In this document: positions 38,524 to 49,700 of the stretch, one piece after another
Numbering within the stretch: the first letter of the stretch is position 1
How the letters are laid out: each line of letters starts with the position of its first letter
From: Isoperla grammatica
Lineage: Eukaryota; Arthropoda; Insecta; Plecoptera; Perlodidae
DNA length: 64,000 nucleotides
Reading direction: 5' to 3'
NCBI GenBank assembly: GCA_945910005.1
Contig: OX246746.1
Coordinates: 11,975,228 to 12,039,227 of the forward strand
Notes under the pieces: model-generated
The model's input: the letters and a program-made list of their open reading frames with translations, nothing else
Database searches by the model: none
What the model was told of the DNA's origin: nothing
Made by a program: the position numbers and the translations under genes

Positions 38524-41500
38524 CCCCTGAAACTTACGAAATTATGTCATATAAAGTGGTACGTCACGCAAGTCTGTTAACATGTGCTTAACGTTCAGGT
38601 AGTTGAGCTTAGCTAGGAGGTATCAAGTTGAGTAAATATACTCAGGTTCTTTTACAAATTGATACTTTGTGTGACATTACGTAATTTTCGAATGGCAGAC
38701 TGAAAGCTCCTGAAACCTACGTAAGTATCTCAGAATGTATGGTATGTCACGTAAGTCAGTATACATGTCCTTACAGTACAAGAAGTTGAGCTTAATTAAA
38801 AGGTATCATGTTAAGTGAACATCCTTAGGTTCTCTTACAAATTGGTTATATGTGTGACATTACGTTATTTTCGAATGACACACAGACAGCCCCTAAAACT
38901 TACTAGATTATCTCATAATGTGTGGTATATCATGCAAGTCTGTTTACATGGGCTTACAGTTCATGTAGTTGAGCTTAATCAGCTGGTATCAAGTTAAGTA
39001 AACATACTCAGGTTCTCTAACAAATCCATACTTTGTGAAACATTTCGCAATTTTCGACTGACACACAGACAGTTCCTGAAACCTACGAAACTGTTTCAGA
39101 ATGTGTGGTATGTCACGCACGTCTGTTTACAGTTCCTAACAGAACATGTAGTTGAGCTTAATCAGATGGTATCAAGTTGAGTAAGTATACTCAGTTTCTC
39201 TTACAAATCGATACTTTGTGTGATATTACTAAATTACGAAACTACGAGATTATCTCAAAATATGTGGTATGTCACGCAAGTTTGTTTACATATGCTTACA
39301 GAACATGTAGTTGAGCTTAACTAAAAGGTATCAAGCTGAGTGAGCATACTCAGGTTCTTTTACAAATCGATATTTTGTGTAAAATAACGTAAATTTTGAA
39401 TGGCAGACGGACAGACAGCACCTGAAACTTACGTTATCATCTCATAATGTGTGGTATCTCACGAAGGTTTGCTTACATGTGCTTACAGTACATGCAGTTG
39501 AGGTTCATAATAAGGTATCAAATTAAATGAATATACTCAGGTTCTTTAACAAATCGATTCTTTGTGTGACATTTCGTAATTTTCGAATGACACACATACA
39601 GCTCCTTAAACTTACGTAATAAAGAGTGGTATTTCAGGCAGGTCTGTTTGCAAGTGCTTACAGTTCATGTTGTTGAGCTTAATCAGAAGGTATCAAGTTG
39701 AGTGAACATACTCAGGTTCTCTTAAAAAAACGATTCTTTGTATGACATTTAGTAATTTTCTTATGACAGACAAACAGACGGACAGACAGCCCCTGAAACC
39801 TAGGAAATTATCTCATAATGTGAGGTATGTCACGCGGGTCTGTTTACATGTTCTTACAGTATATGTTGTTGAGCTTAACAAAAGGGTATCAAATTGAGTG
39901 AATGTAGTTTAGTTCTTTCACAAATCGATTATTTGTGTGACATAACGTTATTATCGAATGACACACAGACAGCCCCTAAAACTTACGAAATTTTCTCATT
40001 ATGTGTGGTATGTCACGCAAGTCTTTTTAAATGTGCTTACAGAACATGAAGTTAAGCTTAAGTAGAAGGTATAAAGTGTAGCGAACATACTTAGGTTTTC
40101 TTACAAATTAATACTTTGTTTGACATAACGAAATTTTCGAAAGTCACACAGACAGCCCCTGAAACATACGAAATTATCTTATAAGGTGTGGTACGTCACG
40201 CAAGTCTGTTTACATGTCCTTACAGAACGTGTAGTTGAAATTTATTAGAATATATATAAAATGAAATGAATATACTCAGGTTCTTTAATAAATCGATTCA
40301 TTGTGTGACATTTAGTAATTTTCGAATGGCAAACCAACAGACACACCGACAGCCCCTGAAATATACGTAATTATCTCATAATGTGTGGTACAAGTATGTT
40401 TAAATGTGCTTACAGTACATGTAGTTAACCTTAACTAGAAGGTATCAAGTTGAGTGAACATTCTTAGGTTCTCTTACAAATCGATACTTTGTGTAAAATA
40501 ACGTAATTTTCGAATGGCAGAAAGACATACAGCTCGTGAAACGTACGTAATTATCTCAGAATGTGTGGTATGCCACGCAAGTCTGTTAGAATGTGCTTAC
40601 AGAACGAGTAGTTGATCTTATCAAGAAGGTATGAAGTTTAGTAAATATACTCAAATTCTGTTACAAATCGATTCTTTGTGTGCAATAAGCATTACCTAAA
40701 AATCGAATAACACACAGACAGCTCATGAAATTTACGAAATTATCTCAAAATGTATGGTACGTCACGCATGTCTGTTTGCATATGATTACAGTACATGTAG
40801 TTAAGCTTAATCAGAAGCTATCTAGTTAAGTAAACATAGTCAGGTTCTTTAAAATCGATTCTTTGTGTGACATTACGTAATTGTTTTAATGACAGACAGA
40901 CAGACAGCTCCTGAAACTTACGAAATTATCTAAAAATGTGTGGCATGTCACGCAAGTCTGTTTATATGTGCTTACAGTACATGTAGTTGAGATTAATAAA
41001 AAGGTGTTAAATGAAATGAATATTCTTAGATTCTTTTCGAAATCGATTTTTTGTGTCACATTTAGTAATTTTCGGATGACAGACAAACAGACAGACATAC
41101 AGCCCCTGAAACTTACAAAATTAACTCATAATGTGTGGTATGTCACGCAATCTGTTAACATGTGCTTGCAGTACATGTAGTTGAGCTTAATCAAAAGGTA
41201 TCAAATTGAGTTTTTTAATACTAAGGTTCTCTTACAAATCTTTTCTTTGTGTGATATTACGTAATTTCCTAATGACAGACCGACAGACAAACATACAGAC
41301 AGCCCCTGAAACTTAAGAAATTATCTCAAAATAAGAGGTATTTCACGCGTGTCTGTTTACATGTGCTTAACATTCATGTAGTTGAGCTTAGCTAGGAGGT
41401 ATCAAGTTGAGTAAATATACTCAGGTTCTTTTACAAATCGATACTTTGTGTGACAATACGTAATTTTCGAATGGCAGACTGAAAGCTCCTGAAACTTACG

Positions 41501-43459
41501 TAAGTATCTCAGAATGTATGGTATATCACGTAGGTCAGTTAACATGTCCTTACAGAACATGTAGTTGAGCCTAATAAAAAGGTATTTCGTTATTTTCGAA
41601 TGACACACAGAAAGCTCCTGTAATTTACGATTTTATCTCATAATGTGTGGTATGTCACGCGAGTCTGTTTACATATGTTCACAGTTCATGTAGTTGACCT
41701 TGACAAGAAGGTATCACGTTGAGTAAACATACTCAGGTTCTCTTACAAATTGGTTATATGTGTGGCATTACGTAAATTTCGAATGAAACACAGACAGCCC
41801 CCAAAACGAACGAGATTATCTCAAAATGTGTGAGCATGTAGTTGATCTAATAAGAAGGTAAAAAAATAAAGTGAACATGTTCAGGTTCTCTTACAAATCT
41901 ATTCTTTGTGTGACATTACGTAATTTTTAAATGACTGACCGAGAGACAGACAGCTTCTGAAACTTACGAAATTATCTCATAATATGTAGTATCTCACGAA
42001 GGTTTGTTAACATGTGCTTACAGTCCATATAGTTGAGCTTAACAAGAAGGTATCAAATGAAATTAACATACTCAGGTTCTCTTAAAAAACCGATTCTTTG
42101 TCTGACATGAATTAATGTTCTAATGACAGACAAACAGACAGACAGACAGACAGCCCCTGAAACCTACGAAATTATCTCATAATGTGTGGTATGTCACGCA
42201 GGTCTGTTAACATGTCCTTACAGAACATGTAGTTAAGCTTAAATAGAAGGTATCAAGTTGAGTAAACATACTCAGGTTCTCTTACAAATCGATACTTTGT
42301 GTAAAAAAACGGTTTTTTCGATTGTCAGACGGACAGACAGCTCCTGAAACGTACGTAAGTATCTCAGAATGTGTGGTATATCACGCAAGTCTGTTTAAAT
42401 GTGCTTGCAGTACAAGTAGTTGAGCTTATCTGGAAAGTATCATTTTAAGTGAACATACTCAGCTTATTTTACAAATCGTTTTTTTGTGTGACATTAGCAT
42501 TACGTTATTTTCGTATGACACACAGACAGCCCCTGAAACCTACGTAATAATCTCATAATATGTGGAATGTCACGCGGGTCTGTTAACATGTGCTTACAGT
42601 ACATGTAGTTAAGCTTAACAAGAAAGTATCAAGAGAAGTAAATATAGTCAAGTTCTTTAACAAATTGATTATTTGTGTGACATAACGTTATTATTGAATG
42701 ACACACAGACAGCTCCTGAAACGTACGTAATTATCTCCAAATGTGTGGTATGTCACGCAAGTGGGTATAAATGTGCTAACAGAACATGTAGTTGTGCTAA
42801 ATTTAAAGGTATGAAATTGAGTGAACATACTCAGTTTTTTTTACAAATTGATACTTTGTGTGACATTACGTAATTTTCGAATGGCACACAGCCACCCCCT
42901 GAAATTTACGAAAGTATCTCATAATGTGTGGTATGTCACGCAAGTCTGTTTACATGAGCTTACAGTACATGTAGTTGAGCTTAAATAAAAGGTATCAAAT
43001 TGAGTAAACATACTTAGGTTCTCTTACAAATCGATACTTTGTGAAAAATAACGGTTTTTGCGATTGTCAGACGGACAGACAGCCCCTGAAACTTACGTAA
43101 TAATCTCATAATGTGTGGTATGTCACGCGGGTCTGTTAACATGTGCTTACAGAACATGTAGTTGAGCTAAACTTTAAGGTATAAAGTTGAGTGAACATAC
43201 TCAGTTTTTTTTACAGATTGATACTTTGTGTGACATTACGTAATTTTCGAATGGCACACAGCCACCCCCTGAAATTTACGAAAGTATCTCATAATGTGTG
43301 GTATGTCACGCAAGTCTGTTAACATGTGCTTACAGTTCATGTTGTTGAGCTTAATGAAGAGGTATCAAGTTAAGTGAACATACTTAGGTTCTCTTAAAAA
43401 CTCGATTCTTTGTGTGACATAAAGTAATTTTTCTATGACAGACAAACAGACAGACAGAC

Positions 43460-45680
43460 AGCCCCTGAAACTTACGTAATAATCTCATAATTTGTGGTAT
43501 GTCACGCGGGTCTGTTAACATGTGCTTACAGTACATGTAGTAAAGCTCACAAGAAATTATCATGATAAGTAAATATAGTCTGGTTCTTTTACAAATTGAT
43601 TATTTGTGTGACATTACGTTGTTATTGAATGACACACAGACAGCTCCTGAAACGTACGTAATTATCTCCAAATGGGTTGTATGTCACGCAAGTATGTTTA
43701 CATGTGCTTACAGTTCATGTAGTTGAGCTTAATTAAAAGGTATCAAATTAAGTGAACATACTTAGGTTCTCTTAAAAACTCGATTCTTTATGTGACTTGA
43801 AGTAATTTTCCTATGACAAACAAACAGACATACAGACAGCCCCTGAAATTAGCTTAATTATCTCATTAAGTGTGGTTTGTCACGCGGGTCTGTTAACATG
43901 TGCTTACAGAACATGTAGGTGAGCTTAACAAGAAGGTTTCAAGTTAAGTGAATAAATTCTAGCTCTTTAACAAATCGATTATTTGTGTGACATTACGTAA
44001 TTTTTGAATGACACACAGAAAGCTCCTGAAACTTACGAAATTATCTCAAAATGTGTAGTATGTCACGCAGGTCTGTTAACATGTCCTTACAGAACATGTA
44101 GTTGAGCTTAAATAGAAGGTATCAAGTTGAGTTAACATACTCAGGTTCTTTTACAAATCGATATTTTGTGTAAAATAACGTAATTTTCGAATGGCTGACG
44201 GACAGACAGCACCTGAAACTTACGTTATCATCTCATAATCTGATTTGTAGTTGAGCTAAACTTTAAGGTACAAAGTTGAGTGAACATACTCAGTTTTTTT
44301 TACAAATTGATACTTTGTGTGACATTACGTAATTTTCGAATGGCACACAGCCACCCCCTGAAATTTACGAAAGTATCTCATAATGTGTGGTATGTCACGC
44401 AAGTCTGTTTACATGTGCTTACAGTTCATGTTGTTGTGCTTAATCAAGAGGTATCAAGTTAAGTGAACATACTTAGGTTGTCTTTAAAACTCGATTGTTT
44501 GTGTGACATTAAGTAATTTTTCTATGACAGACAAACAGACAGACAGACAGCCCCTGAAACTTACGTTATTGGCTTATAGAGTGTGGTATGTCACGCAGGT
44601 CTGTTAACATGTGCTTACAGTAAATGTAGTTGAGCTTAACAAGAAGGTATCAAGTTAAGTGAATAAATTTTAGTTCTTTTACAAATCGATTATTTGTGTG
44701 ACTTTACGTTATTATCGGATGACACACAGACAGCTTCTGAAACGTACATAATTATCTTATAGTGTGTGGTATGTCACGTGGGTCTGTTAACATTTGCTTA
44801 CAGTACTTGTAGTTGAGCTTAACTAGAAGGTATAAAGTTGATTGAACATATTTATGTTTTCTTACAAATCGATAATTTGTGTAAAATTACGTAATTTTCG
44901 AATGGCAGACAGACAGACAGCTCCTGAAACGTACGTAGTTATCTCAGAATATGTGGTATATCACACAAGTCTGTTTAAATGTGCTTGCAGTATGAGTAGT
45001 TGTGCTGATCTAGAAAGTATCAAGTTAAGTTAACATACTCAAGTTCTTTTACAAACCGATTCATTGTGTGACATTAGCATTACATAGTTATCAAATGAAA
45101 CACAGACAGCCCCTGAAACTTACGTAATAATCTCATAATTTGTGGTATGTCACGCGGGTCTGTTAACATGTGCTTACAGTACATGTAGTAAAGCTTAACA
45201 AGAAAGTATCATGATAAGTAAATATAGTCTGGTTCTTTTACAAATTGATTATTTGTGTGACATTACGTTGTTATTGAATGACACACAGACAGCTCCTGAA
45301 ACGTACGTAATTATCTCCAAATGTGTTGTATGTCACGCAAGTATGTTAACATGTGCTTACAGTTCATGTAGTTGAGCTTAATTAAAAGGTATCAAATTAA
45401 GTGAACATACTTAGGTTCTGTTAAAAACTCGATTCTTAATGTGACTTTAAGTAATTTTCCCATGACAAACAAACAGACATACAGACAGCCCCTGAAATTA
45501 ACGTAATTATCTCATTAAGAGTGGTATGTCACGCGGGTCTGTTAACATGTGCTTACAGTACATGTAGGTGAGCTTAACAAGAAGGTTTCAAGGTTAGTGA
45601 ATAAATTCTAGTTCTTTTACAAATCGATTATTTGTGTGACATTACGTAATTATCGAATGACACACAGACAGCTCCTGAAA
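43460..45680. repeat. Higher-order duplication inside the satellite
   Basis: About 570 bp (three monomers) at 43460-44030 recurs at 45114-45680 with about 95% identity by eye, including private variants such as AAGTATCATGATAAGT (one change in the first copy), ATTACGTTGTTATTG and TTATCTCCAAATG. The offset is about 1.66 kb, nine monomers. A second set with the private variant GGCACACAGCCACCCCCTG occurs at about 42.88, 43.25 and 44.34 kb, offsets of two and six monomers. Confidence 0.85.
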
Positions 45681-45840
45681 CGTACGTACTTATCTCATAT
45701 AGTGTGGTTTGTCACGCAAGTCTGTTTAAATGTGCTTACAGTACATGTAGTTGAGATTAATTTAAAGGTATTAAATGAAATGAATATACTCAGGTTCTTT
45801 TACAAATTGATTCTTTGTGTGACATTAAGAAATTTTCGAA

Positions 45841-45884
<44 letters not shown>

Positions 45885-45886
45885 CC
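45841..45886. repeat. Longest (GACA)n expansion within a monomer
   Basis: About nine to eleven consecutive ACAG units. A comparable run lies at about 38490-38522. Other monomers carry as few as one or two. Confidence 0.9.
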
Positions 45887-46658
45887 TAAAACTTTCGAAA
45901 TTATCTCTAAATGTGTGGTATGTCACGCAAGTCTGTTTTTATGTGCTTACAGTACATGTAGTGGAGTTCAACTAGAAGATATCAAGTTGAGTAAACATAC
46001 TCAGGTTCTCTTACAAATCGATACTCTGTGTGACGTAACGTAATTTTCGAATGGCAGACAGACAGACAGACAGCTCTGTATACATGTCTGTATACAGACG
46101 CGGGTCTGTATACATGTGCTTACAGTACTTGTAGCTGAGCTTTACGAGAAGGTATAAAGTTAACTAAATATACTCAGGTTTTCTTACAAATCGATACTTT
46201 GTGTGACATTACGTATTTTCGAATTACTCACAGACAGCCCCCAAAACTTACGTAATATGTCAAAATGCGTGGTATGGCACGAAAGTATGTTCATATTCGC
46301 TGAAAGAAGATGTTATTGTGGAAATTAATAAATTCGGGTTCTCTTACAAATCTATACTTTTTGTGACATTACTTTATTTTCGAATGACACACAGACAGCC
46401 CCTGAATTTTACGTAATTATCTCAATATCAGTTTTTTGTCACGCAGGTTTGTTTACATGTGCTTACAGTACGCGTAGTTGATTATTTAGATTATAGAGAT
46501 TATTTAGAAGGTGTCAAGTTAAGTGAATATACTCAGGTTCTCTTACAAATCGATCATTTGTGTGACATTGCGTAATTTTCGAATGACAGACAGCTTACGT
46601 AATTATCTCAAAGTCTGTAGTAGTTCACGCAGGTTGGTTTGCATGTGCAGTGGGGCTG

Positions 46659-47660
46659 GTTCGTGCTTTTTTTTGCGTGTTAACCGGTATCTCTTTTAAA
46701 CCGGGGCTTTAATCTAGTTTAGTTTCCTTTGGCACACGTCGACAACCTTTGCACGGTCTATTGGTGTAGTCAACTTGTGTTCGTGTACAAAATTTTAACG
46801 CTCTAGTTAGAACTGTTCACCGTAATATTGAGTGATTGACTCGTTCTCTTCATCTGTATTGTCAGTCATCGATTTTGTTATTTCGTGCTCACGTTGCAAT
46901 GTCTTGGCTTGATGTGATGGACTCGAATATAATCTCTGATTGACAGTCACACTGATATACCAATCATGGATTGATCATTTCGTTGATTCTTGGTGTTTAT
47001 CATCTTTTAGTTATTATTCAATATTTGAGCCATTAAAAAATCCATGGGGGTGATTTGAAGTTATATAAGTGAGTACATAATTTTACTCGATAGTCTGAAA
47101 ATTTTATTTCAAACCCGTTTTTGGACGTCCTCAGACACCTTTTAAAACCAACTGAACATGTGAACTTTTGAGATTGTCACGTAATTTTCTTTCTGTTTTG
47201 GGGGTAAGTTAATGTGTACTCTTATTATAGAAATCTATAACTCTGAAATACTACCAAGCAAGTGCTCTCACAATACACTGTACAAGAGGCACCCTTATAA
47301 TACAATTATTTAGCTTGCGTCGTTCAGTGTGCATTTATTGGTCTAGCATGTAATTCCATCGCGAATCCACTTGACTGCCATTTAGCAAACTGATTTACTA
47401 AAGCATTTGGTCTAGTACGAAGTGTCTGAAATTGAATTATTCAAGTTTTCAAGTTTACTATATAGTTAAGTCCTTAAATACAAGTGCAAATACACTAGTG
47501 TGCAAATTGAATTTCAACGCTTGGTGACGGTTTCTGATAAAAGTGTGGGTGACGGCGTTTGTGACCAGCATTTCATCAGCCCTCGTCTTGATAGCGTTAT
47601 GCACAAGTGAGACGTTATGAGTACACAACGAGGTGAAAACTGTTCAAACCCTGAGACCCA
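46659..47660. other. Spacer right of the satellite
   Basis: Starts CAGTGGGGCTGGTTCGTGC directly at the array edge, which looks like a transposon end, but no inverted partner was found. No gene recognised. Confidence 0.45.
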
Positions 47661-47667
47661 AGTCTTG

Positions 47668-47715
47668 AAACTGACGTTTTGACGTTCACAAAACGTAAGC
47701 TAATAACGTCAGTTT
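47668..47715. repeat. Nested palindromes
   Basis: AAACTGACGTT (47668-47678) and AACGTCAGTTT (47705-47715) are exact complements. Inside them ACGTTTTG and CAAAACGT also pair. Confidence 0.8.
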
Positions 47716-48030
47716 ATAACTTCGACGTTTTGGATGGGTGACCACTCACCTTTGAAACACTAGTTACCGTTGGTTAGAGCAGATTGGAGGGTTCAAAAGC
47801 TTGTGTAACAGCTTCGTTCTTCTCATCAACTGCTCGGCAGCCCAGGTTAGTGGAGGAACCTATATGACTGGTCAAAGTTACACCGTCCTTTCGGATGGGA
47901 CGTAAAGCCGATGGTCCCCTTGGTACTTTTCGACAGCAGTAGGCTACGTGCCGGTACCAGGCTTCCCCTCCTCCCTTCCTCATTATCATTCATCAATCAT
48001 CACTCATCAGGCTAAATTATTATTATTATT
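47690..48030 (+). mobile_element. 5S-rRNA-like SINE with conserved core and (ATT)n tail
   Basis: The head carries AAGCTAATAACGTC and TTTTGGATGGGTGACC, like the 5S rRNA A box and C box at about the right distance. The body runs ACCGTTGGTTAGAGCAGATT, GGGTTCAAAAGCTTGTGTAA, then CCGTCCTTTCGGATGGGACG, TAAAGCCGATGGTCCCCTTG, and ends with CATCACTCATCAGGCTAA followed by ATTATTATTATT. The CCTTTCGGATGGGACGT word is one I recall as recurrent in invertebrate SINE bodies. It shares head and body with the truncated copy at 24.34 kb. The open frame on the opposite strand is incidental. Confidence 0.6.
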
Positions 48031-48627
48031 CCACCTTTTGACACGATTGGACAAAAAACAGTTCAACGTAATAGTTTCCACGTATTTATTTCTCAAATCC
48101 ACCAAACCGTTGTTGTGTTACATTTGATACATTCCACTCAGATAAAATTATCAAAAGTAGTTTTTTAAAACACACGGTGCAAGAAACGACATTACCGCTG
48201 AGCAGATGGTAAAAGTCCGTAAGATAGGTCGTGGGATCGTTCAAGGAATCGTCTAGTCTAGCAATGAGTGGACATTTACCCGATATACAGGTTATCGATA
48301 TTATGTCTCATTTAAATTCACCCTTTTCAACTGACCACTTTTATATCCGCACTGACCGCGCTAGACTGTGTTCAAAGATACGGACGGTCACAGTAAATAG
48401 TTAAATCTTGATTAACAGGTCATAGCCAATAGTTATTTGTTGTAACAACATATCTACGGCTGACCGGAATGACCGCCTAACATGACCGGACCATGGGAAT
48501 ATCTGTTACTTGAGGTAAGGGACTCAACTGTAGTGTGTGAAGATGGCCCATCTTGCAGCTGTCAGATATTTCACTAACGTTATGTCGTTTGGACGCAAGA
48601 TGTATTTTCAATTTAATGTATTCTTTA
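48031..48627. other. Spacer
   Basis: Nothing recognisable seen. Confidence 0.45.
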
Positions 48628-48855
48628 ATCTCTAATTCGGGAGGTCGCCGATTCGATTCTGGCCACCGGCAATCCTGACTGAAGGTTTTTTCCGATGTTC
48701 TCCTCAGTCGTAAAGGTATTGAGTCCTACTATCAGCCCTCGGACATTTCTTCCCAACTATCCAAATAACTAAACATTCATAGTTAGTCACCTGAAGAGGG
48801 GCCCATCAGACACAGCTGGTGTTCACCCTATAACAGGTATTACTATTAATTATTA
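48628..48855 (+). mobile_element. tRNA-derived SINE, 5' truncated with intact 3' end
   Basis: It starts TCTCTAATTCGGGAGGTCGC just before the B box (GATTCGATTCTGG), continues CCACCGGCAATCCTGACTGA, CCCTCGGACATTTCTTCCCA, TAGTCACCTGAAGAGGGGCC, GTGTTCACCCTATAACAGGT, and ends in ATTACTATTAATTATTATT. It is the best copy for the 3' end of the family. The A box is missing. Confidence 0.8.
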
Positions 48856-49605
48856 TTCATAGATTACTAACAACAATCATCAGTCATATTGGATAATGGA
48901 TAGCAACACAATGTGTAGACGAGTTATTTGAGTATATATAAGAAAGGTTTCCATAGTACCATGGTTGACTTATTTCCAGTGTATTTTTGTTGACTTCTTT
49001 AAAGATTCCCTGTTTGTAGTTGAACCTTGTGCTAGAGCTTCCCAGTGAGTCATCGGTTGTAGCCTTCTATAGTATTATTCCAACATCTTTGGTCGTAGCA
49101 CCTACTATAGTGCTATTCCAACATCTTTGGTTGTAGCCTATAGTCAGAAGACTACTTGAGGAAACTTGTTACACTATTAAGACGTGTTATGTAGATTACA
49201 AGAGAATTGTTTGAAGACTTGTCCACCCTTGGTAAGTTATTATGGGAAGATGTACTGTGATATTTCACCATTCCAATTTTAAACATGATTTCGGAGGCAG
49301 TTAGCGTAGTTTCTGTCTTCGAACAACGGACATGTCCGGCGAACCATTCACCACTTCCTACGTCCATTCACGTTAGCGCAATCAACACTAGTGTCAAGAA
49401 ACGTGTCTCCGTGTGTGTCTGTCTGTCAAATTATGTATGATGCTGTATTACAAGGTTCAATTTTAAGGACAAATTGCTTCAATTATAAAGTTAGTATCCT
49501 GAACTATCTTACAATGTTTTAACTGTGTATAACAGTTTAACTTGTAACGTTTACTATTATAAGATAAAAGGCGACTAGTTGAAAGAACAGTGAACTGTGA
49601 AATTG
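48856..49605. other. Spacer with a small tandem duplication
   Basis: No gene recognised apart from the 38-bp duplication listed separately. Confidence 0.45.
49055..49142. repeat. 38-bp tandem duplication
   Basis: TATTCCAACATCTTTGGT and flanking GTAGC...TATAGT recur with a 38-bp period, about 2.3 copies, differing at a few positions. Confidence 0.75.
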
Positions 49606-49700
49606 AATAATAATAATAATGCCTTTATTTACAAACAGGATATCAAAATCCTGCTAGTGCAAACACAATACAATCTACAACAACACACAGGAGACAGTAG
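49606..49700 (-). mobile_element. Non-LTR retrotransposon 3' end with (ATT)n tail
   Basis: On the minus strand: TTGCACTAGCAGGATTTTGA, TATCCTGTTTGTAAATAAAG, GCATTATTATTATTATTC. A poly(A)-signal-like AATAAA sits just before a trinucleotide tail, as in many LINE 3' ends. The extent toward the 5' side is unclear and no coding part is recognised. Confidence 0.5.

Larger units (their letters stand above)
37113..46658. repeat. Satellite array, about 52 monomers of about 184 bp
   Basis: Head-to-tail repeats. Counting the anchor around ACAAATCGAT gives about 52 monomers between 37162 and 46541, mean spacing about 184 bp. Ordered landmarks in each monomer are: CTCAGGTTCTCTTACAAATC, TTTGTGTGACATTACGTAAT, TTTCGAATG, ACACAGACAGCCCCTGAAAC, TTACGTAATTATCTCA, TGTGGTATGTCACGCAAGTC, TGTTTACATGTGCTTACAG, TACATGTAGTTGAGCTTAA, and AGAAGGTATCAAGTTGAGTG. 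Length varies mainly in the (GACA)n core. One monomer near 41580 lacks the ACAAATCGAT segment, and two near 39.25 and 44.23 kb are internally shortened. The left edge starts mid-monomer near AGAAGG; the right edge is abrupt after GCATGTGC, then unique sequence. Short frames of about 60 residues recur once per monomer because the unit lies near a multiple of three; they are not genes. Confidence 0.97.

Noticed and set aside
37180..46043. Recurring frames of about 60-135 residues within the satellite
   Set aside because: They repeat once per monomer, arise because the unit length is near a multiple of three, and change with every indel. They are by-products of the tandem repeat.
37113..46658. 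CRISPR array
   Set aside because: Monomers are contiguous with no unique spacers, about 184 bp long, and the context is eukaryotic.
37113..46658. CENP-B box in the satellite monomer
   Set aside because: TTTCGAATG-type words do not fit the required NTTCGNNNNANNCGGGN pattern.
47774..47989. 71-residue minus-strand frame as a gene
   Set aside because: It lies entirely inside the antisense of the 5S-like SINE body.
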